Positions 55,380 to 64,000 of a stretch of 64,000 bases of DNA are shown piece by piece (position 1 is the first letter of the stretch; every line of letters starts with the position of its first letter). Below the pieces are notes generated by a model, which saw only the letters and a list, made by a program, of their open reading frames with translations, was not told the DNA's origin and searched no databases. A program made the position numbers and the translations under genes. The stretch is taken from positions 50,314 to 114,313 of the forward strand of contig WHVA01000378.1 in assembly GCA_015179125.1 (NCBI GenBank), written 5' to 3'. The DNA comes from Gautieria morchelliformis. Taxonomy: Eukaryota; Basidiomycota; Agaricomycetes; Gomphales; Gomphaceae.

Positions 55380-57700
55380 CTCGTCCTCACTCTCATCACT
55401 CTCTGAGCCGCTACTCTCATCCTCTGGATCAACAGTGGTCGTTTTGGGGGTGTGCTTCTTCACATCAAGCTTTGGAGTGGCTGGGATCTTGGTGGGTTGC
55501 CTTGGTTTAAGCCATCTGGGTCGCCACTGCTCACTTTTCGCCAGCTCACTCTCTCTTTTGCCAGGCCAGCAACTCACACTCATAACCTGCTAGTCTGACG
55601 TGATTATCCTCTGCAATTTCGGCTGCTTCCTCCTCCCATTTCTTCTTCACCTTGACCTGCTCCTTCTGTGCCACTTTTCTCACTTATTTGTTAATCTTCT
55701 CCGCCTCTTTAGCTTCTTCATGGTCCTTCAAGGTTCTGCAAAATCTAGGATCAGTGAGGAGCCGTGGTAATGCATCCCCCATCAGCTTCTCTTTTTTCTT
55801 ACTTTTGCTTTTCTCTTCTTTTTTGTATAGGTGGTCCCTAAGCCTAGTTACATGTATCCTGGCCAACACAAGTTGGGTGCGTTTGGTGAGAAGGCACTCC
55901 TTCATCACCTCGAGTTCATACTGAGTGTCAGCAAGCTTCATCTGCAATGCTGCTGACTGTTCTGTGTTGGGTTCCCATGTAAGCATCTCTGATGCATCTG
56001 TTGGTGCTTCAATGGCTGAGAACAGCGCCATTGGAACCTCCCAAGAGGAGTGGATTGGGGATGAGCTGGTCAAGAAAGATGTTGTTTCATGTGCCTCAAG
56101 AACTTCGTTCATCTCCACACAGGCAGGACCCTTGGATCAATGTGGAGGGTGCGTGTCTTTGTTGGAGTAGAAAAAACCAGCACCTTAGGGACTGATTGTG
56201 AGGACTCCGAAGCCAGGACCGCTTGAACAGAAGGTCCTCCCACCATTGCTCAAACAGGAGATGGGATGGTAGGAAGTGGGAGTGGAGCCTTTGTTGATGT
56301 CTCCTTACTAGAGTCCAGCTGTTCGGGTGAGAGGGCATCAGGATTGAATGGATAAATGCCTGTCTTCGAAAATGCACTCTTGACTATGCTTGGAATGAAT
56401 GTCTGCCTCCACGCAGCTGCGAGAGGGCTGAGAAAATTAGATTTGGGGACCTTCTCTCCTGTCCTCCATTCAAAATGAAGGGTCTCTTGAGCCCAATAAG
56501 CCTTGAACACTCCAAAGCAAGCAACATCAAGGCCCTGCAAGATGTGTGTTGTGTGTGTTGGATAGCAAATTAGTGAGATCTTGTTAGTGTTGGCATAATT
56601 GAGCACTTCAAGTTTGTAGTGAGAGACATGTCCATCCATGAGAAGGAGGCTCAGATTTCTGCATGCCTTTGCTCTAGTCTCATCATTGAACCGTTGGATC
56701 CAGAGAGGTCCCAGCTCACCGTCCGTCCAGCCCTTGAGAGAGTAACCAATGCTGAAGACATTGTCCGCATACATTCAACTAAAACAATATGTGACTCATG
56801 AAGCCTCAGTAGGGTTCTCCTGTAACCACTTCACTTGATAGTGCTTCCCTTGGAATATCACGATTGGTCTCAACATGCTGCCATCTGCACAAATTGTCAA
56901 ATGACAGTTGTATTTTCACGATTAATCTCTCGCTTCTGATGCTGGATCTTCTTCCCCTTGTCACCTATTACTCTCTCCTTCTGTGCAACTCCCGACATTA
57001 ATCCACTCTCATCTCCTCCATATATGTTTTGTGGTTCAAACCCGCCGCAGTTATCATTCTCCTGCCTCAGGATATCATTAAACATCTTGATATTGAACGG
57101 ATTAGCTGCTTGGCCACAAACTGACTCAAGCGGCCATGACCAATGGGCAGAAAGGTGATCTGCAGGGCTCTCATGAACGAAATGATGCACCCAATTCATC
57201 CTGATGCCAGGGTGGTCTGGTTTGCTGCTTGTAGGATATTGTCTGCGATCTCTCAAATCCTCCAAAGGTTCAGTGGGAAGCCTCTGTTGGCAACTTCAAT
57301 GGAATAAGCGACAACCATGTCTTCCTGCTCACGTGTGAGGTGTGCGCTTGTCTCAAAACTGGCATCCTTTGATGCTCATGTCAACTCTTGCTCACACTGT
57401 CGCATTGTGTTATGATCAACATGAATGTGCTTCCCGGTTTTAAGGAAATGTTGTTGCTCAGCAAGTTCAGCAGCCTGTCTGTAGCCACATCTCTTTCACT
57501 TTCAAGCCTCATAATGAGATCCATTTGATGCATCACTTTGAGCGTGATACACTCTGTAAATCGCAATGGCTGCAACAACAAGTTCCTCTCGGTTCCTGCT
57601 TTTCTCACAGGATTTGACCTCATTTTACTTTTCCTATCCTGGCATGGATGTTGGGACGTGCAGGGACCGGCAGCAGAAGTGTGTGTAGGCTTCAACAGGA
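55380..57700 (-). pseudogene. Pogo-like (DDE_1) transposase, decayed
   Basis: Minus-strand Tc1/mariner-pogo type transposase. From about 57700: RLESERDVATDRLLNLLSNN, then (after a frameshift) a REQEDMVVAYSIEVANRGFP helix and a helix-turn-helix with WSWPLESVCGQAANPFNI. The DDE domain starts NIYGGDESGLMSG (first Asp, about 57020) and continues to LLLMDGHVSHYKLEVLNYA (second Asp, about 56640) and HILQGLDVACFGVFKAYW (third Asp). A C-terminal coiled-coil-like acidic/basic region (55684-56118) and a Ser/Glu-rich tail (to 55380) follow. Several stops and frameshifts (near 57265, 56897-56780, 56240 and 55684) inactivate it. I did not resolve TIRs or a TA duplication. Confidence 0.85.
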
Positions 57701-59399
57701 GGTGCAGTGAGAGCGCTGGGGGAGGAACGGCCCATGCACCGAACCCTCAACAGTTCTGCAGCAAATCATTGTTTCTCTCACGTGTCCTATGTAAAATTTC
57801 TCTTTATGGACCAAACTTTGTGATAGAACTGTATGTGTACTCAAATGATCTGATTTGGTGCTGATACAGGCTCAATACTGCAAAAAGCCACTTTTTTTGC
57901 GCAACATCATCCCACAACTCTACCAATTTTGGTTCGTTTCTTTAGCTCCTTTAAGGGGACATACTTTTCACATTTATCTGGAGATTTTCTATTGGGGGAG
58001 TATTCAGATCCTACTGGACCACAGCTCGGGAGATTGAGGTTGTCTCAGATGGTGGTGCTGTCTCAGATGATGGTGGAAAACTGTACACTATATGATTATA
58101 ACTATTCATATTAATACTCCTTCTCATATATATTACAAATATCTATCCAACTACTATTACTTCATATTGTACTCTAATACTCTCTCATTATAACTATTCA
58201 TACTAATACTCCTACTCATATCTGTTAGAAGTATCTGTCCAAGTATCTATTACTCTATCTTGTAGTCTAACACTCTCTCATATGTATATATATATCTCCA
58301 AGATGTTTAAATATATACAAAATATTCTAATAACATCTACTATTCTCCTTATAAATACTACTATATATTCCTATATGTTGTTCTTGATACTCTTGTACTA
58401 GATAGTATAAACTCATATATACCATATCACATGACCTTTTTGATTATCCTCCAACAATAATGTCCACTCAGGAGGATGGTTGTAACTGTGATATATATGT
58501 ATATATAGCTTAGCTAATCTATATTTCATAAAATATATCACAATTGAGGCAGTTGCCAGCACCTGTAAGGCATGCTTAATCCTAGCCATAAAGTTCTTTC
58601 TCACAGTCTGCTGCTCCCAGGAAGGGGTGTATACTCTATTGTCTAAACATCAATAGTTATATATCTTTGCATTATAAATGCATATTCTTTTAAACATACC
58701 TTCTAATAAGATCTATCAACCATATATAATAATATAGTATGGGTATTGTCCATACTTGCTTCTACATTCTGTCATCATACATCTCAGATGCTTCATATAT
58801 ACTTCTAACATATACTCATATGGTCCATACTTGCCTCTACATTTTATCATCATACATGTAACAAACTTGATATATACTTTTAACATATACTCATATTGTC
58901 CATGCTTGCCTCTACATTCTATCATCATACATGTAACAAACTTGATATATACTTTTAATATATAGTCATCCAAATCCTATCTGAAATTGCTCTGTTATCT
59001 CAATACACACCATGCTTTAGCACATACAACCATATTTGTAAAATATCCGAACATTCAAAAAAAATTAGGATATCTGCAATATACAAGTTGCTCAAAATGA
59101 TGAGCTATGAATTCAGTTAGGGTGGATATTTTAAAAGATATCTAATATATCCTAGAAGAATGTACATTGTTGTCAATCTGAACATCCTCCTCAGTATTTC
59201 CATCATGTCTCACTGAGGTGACTTATGTGGGCCAGTTGAACTGCTTCCACATAGCTGATACATAAATATGGTCGCATAGGTCCACTCCCTCTTGCTTAAC
59301 TTTCCATTTACCTTCACACATCCTCCACACACCATACACCTCCATGGAAAACTTACTATCCCTTTGTCTCTAATGACATTTATAACATTTCAATATGCA
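57701..59399. other. AT-rich non-coding region
   Basis: From about 58080 the sequence is very AT-rich, with many atata, actcat and tatct words and loose repeats (ataactattcatactaatactcc occurs twice in similar form, at 58098 and 58190). No gene. A 75-bp tandem repeat is listed separately. Confidence 0.6.
58748..58972. repeat. Three tandem copies of a 75-bp unit
   Basis: Units start gtccatacttgcttctacat (58748), gtccatacttgcctctacat (58823) and gtccatgcttgcctctacat (58898), an exact 75-bp period. Copies 2 and 3 are more alike than copy 1. The reverse strand stays open through all units because 75 is divisible by three, which is not evidence of coding. Confidence 0.9.
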
Positions 59400-59404
59400 T
59401 GAAC

Positions 59405-59884
59405 TGTCAGGGGACACCCGATTTCCAATTCCGACACCATGCCAAGTTCCGACTCCATTTCTGACTCCGCTTCCGGTTCCACTTCCATCTCCGACTCTGC
59501 TTTCGGAAATTATTCCACTTCTGGAAGAACTTCCACCAGTTCTGCTCACTTCGCCAATTCCACTCCACTTTCCGACTTCCGCTCTTGGAACAGTGTCGGG
59601 AGTCAAGCGGCTCGGGTAGTAGGTGGCATCAAGGGTCGATCAAGGATCAGGGATGTCAGGGAATGCAGGTTGATGGCAAGTGCCAAGTGTTGGCCCTGGC
59701 TGTGGAGCATATTATATACGGGCTCGCTGACATTGGGGGTCCTTAGACTTTTCTCTTTGGATTTCCCCTTGTCAGGTGAGGCTTCCCTCTCTTGTATACT
59801 CTGTTCATTTATACATACTTTGGATTTCCCCTTGTCAGTTGTGTGGTAGTGTGATATCCACAACCAGCTAGGGATGCCCTTACA
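59405..59884 (+). mobile_element. Solo LTR of the Gypsy chromovirus family (480 bp)
   Basis: Same ends as the LTR at 30885-31302 (tgtcaggggacacc..gggatgcccttaca), with a perfect 5-bp duplication tgaac at 59400-59404 and 59885-59889. It has an extra internal duplication of the ctttggatttccccttgtca segment (59755 and 59819), which explains its greater length. Confidence 0.92.
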
Positions 59885-59889
59885 TGAAC

Positions 59890-60428
59890 AGCCTTGTTGT
59901 TTCATGTCATCCCAGTCCGTTGCCCTCTCATCTCCTCGCATCCGTACTTACATTGGTGACAGCTTCACCTTCCTCACCTCTGCCACCTCCGCACGTTACT
60001 ATGATGCCATCATCACCAAACCTGCTGACCCTGTAGGCCCCACGCAGTCCCTCTTCAAAGCACCCTGCTTCAGCCTGCTTGCTCTGTCTCCCAGTGGTTT
60101 CATCTCAGGCAGAGTGCCACTGGCCTGCCACTTTTCATAGTCAAAGTGAGACAGCACATGACCACTGTGGGTAGTCAACCCAATGGATCCTATTAGGTGA
60201 ACCCACTGAGGATTCAATATATAAACCATTATAGCTAGTGTAAATACCAATAGAACCCGTTTAAATTCAATGAATTGGTTTCAGTGGAAAAGGGTTTCGT
60301 TTCAATGAGTTGGTTTCAGGGGTTGACTCATGGGTATTCAGGGATCCTACAATGGAAGACCAATGGATTGAACCAGGCATTTCGAGTCGATGACCACTGG
60401 GTTCCTGTGAGATAGTCGCTTACACTGG
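59890..60428. other. Unassigned stretch with a possible coding fragment
   Basis: A plus-strand frame (59874-60140) reads YIGDSFTFLTSATSARYYDA and LFKAPCFSLLALSPSGF, with normal composition. It could be an exon fragment of a host or element gene, but I do not recognise it. The rest (60150-60428) shows repeated aatggatt/aatgggtt words and no gene. Confidence 0.35.
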
Positions 60429-60880
60429 AGGCATGGCAAAATTTCTCAAGCCAGGAAACCCCTTGAAAATTCTATGGAAATTCCATGTTTCTTGAGAGTT
60501 TCCTAGGATGGGAAATTTAGGAGAAATTTAATGTTTTACAAGGGTTTCCAAAGTTCAGGAAATTGTATAAAAATTGTAAAAATATGGTCCAGGAAATCAT
60601 GAGGAAGCTGAGTTCAGAAACTGACAGTTTAACCATGATTTCCTGTCTAAAGAAATCATGAGTAAATTCTAAATTTCCTCAGAGTTTTTGGTACAGGAAA
60701 TATTAGGAAATTCTGCAAATCTTGGCAGGAAATCTGTGAAAATTTTATATTTCTCTATGATTTCCTGACTCTGGAAATTATAGTAAATATTCAGTTTCTA
60801 GGAGGAGGAAATTCACAATATCTCAAAGATTCCTGAGGATTTCCTGGGTTGGGGAATTGTCTAGAAATTGGAATAGTGTG
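60429..60880. repeat. Fragment starting like a CACTG MITE, with ggaaat/atttcc words
   Basis: Begins cactggaggcatggcaaaat, sharing the first 12 bases with the MITE at 10888. The body is built from aggaaat and atttcct words on both strands. The opposite terminus is missing, possibly lost to the adjacent foldback element. Confidence 0.5.
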
Positions 60881-60896
60881 TTGACCATGTGCTGGA

Positions 60897-61760
60897 CAGT
60901 GCGCTGGTACACGGCGCTTATGGCGGTCGGTTTCCCCAAATATCATCCCGCGCCCACACCAAAGGGAAAAACTCCCGTTCGTGTGGCATTGCATTTTGCG
61001 TGCACGTGCAATTCACTGCAAAGTGTTGCTGGTGCTTTCTGGGACAGTCACGTGACCTGGACTCGTCTTAAATCATGGTTTGCTAGCCTTTGAAGGCATG
61101 GAATTTTATTGTTTTTGGCTAGTATGATGGATGGGTTCCGATCATCATTATTTTCAGCATTCGAGTCGTTGATCGGTTGTAACTGCGCAGGATGAGTCAC
61201 CCTTTCCCAGGCTGATGTACAGTGAACTCCAGAGGGCATGTGATGCATCTACAACCACCCATGTTGTGTAAGTATTTCCCACGTTGAGTTTGTTTGGACA
61301 TCTATTTGGCTTTCATGGTAACTCAGCATGGGAAATACTTACACAACATGGGTGGTTGTAGACGTATCACATGACCTCCGGAGTTCACTGCACCTCAGCC
61401 TGGGAAGGGGTGACTCATCCTGCGGAGTTACAACCGATCGACGACTCAAATGTTGAAAATAATGATGATCAGAATCTTATGTAGGGCCAGAAAATGTACC
61501 TAGAATCATTTATAAGGGACACATCCATCATACTAGCCAAAAAAAAAAAAATTCCTTGGCTTCAAGACTAGCAAATCATGATTTAAGATGAGGCCAGGTC
61601 ACGTGACTGTGCCAGAAAGCACCAGCGCGCGCGGGAACACTTTGCGGTGAATTGCGCGTGCGCGCAAAATGCAATGCCGCGCGAATGGGAATGTTTCCCT
61701 TGGTGCAGAGTCGGGATAATATTTGTGCACACCAACCACCGTAGGCGCTGTCAGCGCAGG
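60897..61760. repeat. Large foldback element 1
   Basis: Left arm 60897-61290 and right arm 61312-61760 are imperfect reverse complements around a short centre near 61300 (ccacccatgttgtgtaagta against tacttacacaacatgggtgg). Both arms contain a gtcacgtgac palindrome and tagtatgatggatg or its complement. No coding sequence. Termini and target duplication were not resolved. Confidence 0.85.
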
Positions 61761-62084
61761 CTTGTATGGCGGTCACCTTGTACAAACAGTAATATACCAT
61801 ACGCGCGCATTCAAGTCTCAAACAAGGCAACTGGCACCGGCATGTGCAAAAGGGCGGAATTTGCCAGAATGTGTTATGTGCGCGTGCGAAATCGCACACG
61901 TGCGATTTCACCGCAACAACGCTCTTGCAAGTGGAGTCTGGCCCAAGTCACGTGACCTCACTGGCTCATAAATCATAATTTTCTACCCATTCCACACATG
62001 GAATGTAAATGTTTTTGCCTAGTATGATGGATGGGAACATAAAAATGATCCTAGGGAGATTTGTGGTACAAAATAACATTCTGG

Positions 62085-62385
62085 ACCCGTTATTTCACAT
62101 TTCGAGCCGCCGATCGCATGGTAACTATGCAGGATGAGTCACCCTTTCCCAGGGAAGTCATGTGATGCGTCTACAACCACCCATGTTGTGTAAGTATTTC
62201 CCAGGGTGAGTTTTTTTGGACTTCTATTCGGCTTTCACCGCAACTCAGCCTGGGAAGTGATGACAAAGGACGGGTGGTTGCAGACATATCACATGACTTC
62301 CCTGGGAAAGGGTGACTCATCCTGCAGAGTTACCATGTTATCGGCGGCTCGAAATGTGAAAATAATGTGTCCAGAATGTTATTTA
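62085..62385. repeat. Foldback element 2, related to element 1
   Basis: Arms about 62085-62215 and 62240-62385 pair around 62225 and share the aggatgagtcaccctttccc and accacccatgttgtgtaagt segments with element 1. Flanking sequence from about 61930 (gtcacgtgac, tagtatgatggatggg) is also shared with the arms of element 1, so this may be a truncated copy of the same family. Confidence 0.8.
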
Positions 62386-62411
62386 TGTGGAACGAAGGAG
62401 TAATAATAAAC

Positions 62412-62814
62412 TGTGATATCACGATCTACTTGAGATTGTCTGCCTTTATATACAAAATATTTTGTCCATTACATTACTAATATCTTCGATCTGCTGTGCC
62501 GATGCGATGCCGGTGCACCAGCAACCTGGAGTCGAGAGCGTTCTCAAACTTCCGGCTAAGTGCGTGCCGGTGTAGGTAGGGAAGCCTCACTGGAGTGACA
62601 AACTGCGCAGAACTACTAACACAGCTGGTAGTGAGCAGGAAAGAGGAGTCTCTATTACTAATCTAAGTGGGCCCACTACATATTCTGAGAACAATGGGGT
62701 GGCACAAGGGGACATCATACTAAAAGACAAGAAAAGCCTATAATCTCCAACTAGAGAGCATAGCTCTCTTACACCGGCTCTGCCTCGGCGGTGTCATCGT
62801 CCCAATTACTAACA
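62412..62814 (-). repeat. 3' LTR of Copia element B
   Basis: 403 bp; in the sense direction it runs from tgttagtaattggga to gatcgtgatatcaca. The polypurine tract (tgagggggag, sense) lies just outside at 62815-62824. It shares the ccgatg..ccggtgcaccagca segment with the LTR of Copia A. Confidence 0.85.
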
Positions 62815-64000
62815 CTCCCCCTCAGCGAGAAGTCCCTTCGGCAAAATCCTAATTTCCCTAACAAATACCTATGTTGGTGTAAGTCCAGTCCCTTTGTAAA
62901 TATGTCGTTCTCCTTCATCGGTACGTATGTAAGTGATGCCTCGTGAGAGGCCACTTTCTCACAGATGAAATGATATGTGACGTTGATATGTTTAGTACGT
63001 GCATGGTACATTGCGTCATGTGATAGTGTGATGGCACCTAGATTGTCTGATTGAAGTGACGTGGGCTGGGTTTGATCTATTCCTAGCTCCTCGATGAAGT
63101 GCCTCAGCCAGATCAATTGCTTGGCGCCCTTGGTGAGTGCCATGTATTCGGCCTCCGTAGTAGATAACACGATCGTTCACTGCTTCTTCGAGCTCCATGA
63201 TATGGCCCCATTCCTAGTATAGCTACATAGCCACTAATAGACAGTGCGTCGTTTCCATTAGCATAGTCTGAGTCAACGAATATTTCCAGTTCGAGACCAG
63301 CGTCTTGTTGGAAGGTTATGCCGTCGTCACGTGACCCCTTGAGGTACCTGAGCACGTGTTTGATCGCCGTCCAGTGTTCAGCTCCGTAAGTAGTAGTGAA
63401 TTGACTTAAGTGTTGTATGGTAAAAGCCAAATCAGGGCACGTGCTGAGTGCTGCATACATTAATGATCCGATTGCTTTAGCATAGGGTACTTCGGCAGTT
63501 GGACCTGTTGAGTCCATAAACATTGTGAGCTTGATCATTTTGTGTAGAGGTGTAGATATGGAATGAGCCGTTGCCATGTTGAATTGATCAAGTATGATGT
63601 CGATGTAATGTCCTTGAGACATAGTCAGTGTCCCTTCATCCCTATTCCTCTCAACTCTAATTCCTAATATTTTCTTTATTCTCCTAAATCTGTTAAAGGG
63701 AATTTTCCATGAAGCACCCCCTTGAGCTTAACCATCCCTCCTTTGGAATCAGAAAATAGTCTGAAGTCGTCCACATATACTGATATGACTTCGATTGAGT
63801 CCTTATCTTGTCTGATGTAGACACATTCATCAGCTGTGCTTTGATGGAAGCCGAGATCGAGTAGTAATTTGCATAAGCGCTGATGCCAAGCTCGTCCCGA
63901 TTGCTTGAGTCCGTAGAGCGCTCTGTATATTCTTAGAACGTGTCCAGATCCATCATCAAAACCGTCAGGCTGTGCATGTAGATCTCCTCATCTATAGTTG
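62815..64000 (-). pseudogene. Copia element B: RT C-terminal part and RNase H, cut by the window end
   Basis: Minus strand, close relative of Copia A. From the window end: RT with ELGISAY-like sequence near 63880, uninterrupted where A has its hAT-like insert, then the active site YVDD (VYVDDFRLFSDSKGG, about 63770), then SQGHYIDIILDQFNMATAHS, YAALSTCPDLAFTIQHLSQF and FVDSDYANGND. RNase H follows (LSTTEAEYMALTKGAKQLIW, TLSHDAMYHARTKHINVTYH, TKGLDLHQHRYLLGKLGF). A frameshift near 63215, a stop near 63180 and further shifts near 63630-63690 indicate decay. Gag, protease, integrase and the 5' LTR would lie beyond 64000. Confidence 0.9.

Noticed and set aside
58748..58972. Possible CRISPR-like array
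   Set aside because: The units are contiguous 75-bp tandem copies without unique spacers, and the genome is fungal.
58716..58973. 85-codon repetitive frame
   Set aside because: It is a 75-bp tandem repeat, and 75 is a multiple of three, so openness is automatic.

Overview
The window looks like a transposon-rich segment of a basidiomycete (Agaricomycete) nuclear genome. The evidence is short introns of about 50-80 bp with GT..AG borders, a KDZ (Kyakuja-Dileera-Zisupton) DNA transposon with its usual mushroom companion gene, chromodomain Ty3/Gypsy and Ty1/Copia elements, a LINE with RNase H, MULE, hAT, pogo-like and CACTA-type elements, and a Helitron-like 3' end. No ribosomal, tRNA, plasmid, phage or CRISPR features are visible. 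I recognise only three host genes: two C2H2 zinc-finger paralogs and one methyltransferase wrecked by insertions.

Layout. 1-6.2 kb: no recognisable gene, apart from an eroded Copia reverse-transcriptase fragment (2.86-3.42 kb) and a small foldback repeat (4.59-4.93 kb). 6.2-15.4 kb: GC-rich host island with two divergently transcribed C2H2 zinc-finger paralogs (6243-7336 minus, 13872-15386 plus). Between them lies a large inverted repeat (9716-10735 against 11440-12367) with a 406-bp CACTG-ended MITE near its centre. 16.1-24.6 kb: a methyltransferase gene on the minus strand, split by a 7805-bp KDZ element with 429-bp terminal inverted repeats and an 8-bp target duplication. The element encodes a transposase, the usual companion protein and a third unknown protein. 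24.6-25.8 kb: a solo LTR with a 5-bp target duplication in the remaining methyltransferase sequence. 27.4-31.3 kb: 5'-truncated Gypsy chromovirus. 31.3-35.6 kb: 5'-truncated LINE, itself hit by a solo LTR. 36.2-51.8 kb: a nested pile in which a minus-strand Copia element carries a 6.4-kb MULE, a 965-bp hAT-like element and a 3.4-kb hAT element. These in turn carry solo LTRs. 52.1-55.0 kb: another LTR of the same family as the solo LTRs at 24.6 and 48.9 kb, interrupted by a small hAT element that still carries a spliced five-exon gene, and cut off at a Helitron-type terminus. 55.4-57.7 kb: decayed pogo-like transposase. 57.7-62.4 kb: AT-rich sequence, a 75-bp tandem repeat, a solo Gypsy LTR and two foldback elements. 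62.4 kb to the end: 3' LTR and pol of a second Copia copy.

How it fits together. Precise target duplications let the insertions be ordered. KDZ and a solo LTR broke the methyltransferase. The MULE landed 14 bp inside the Copia LTR. hAT-2 landed in Copia gag and then received two further insertions. Most elements carry stops or frameshifts. The KDZ element looks youngest: its TIRs differ at only 7 of 429 positions, all transitions. Best candidates for undescribed biology are the unknown spliced plus-strand gene inside the MULE, the third gene of the KDZ element, the hAT-derived five-exon gene, the inverted repeat between the zinc-finger paralogs, and strong enrichment of the palindrome TCACGTGA in the transposon part of the window.
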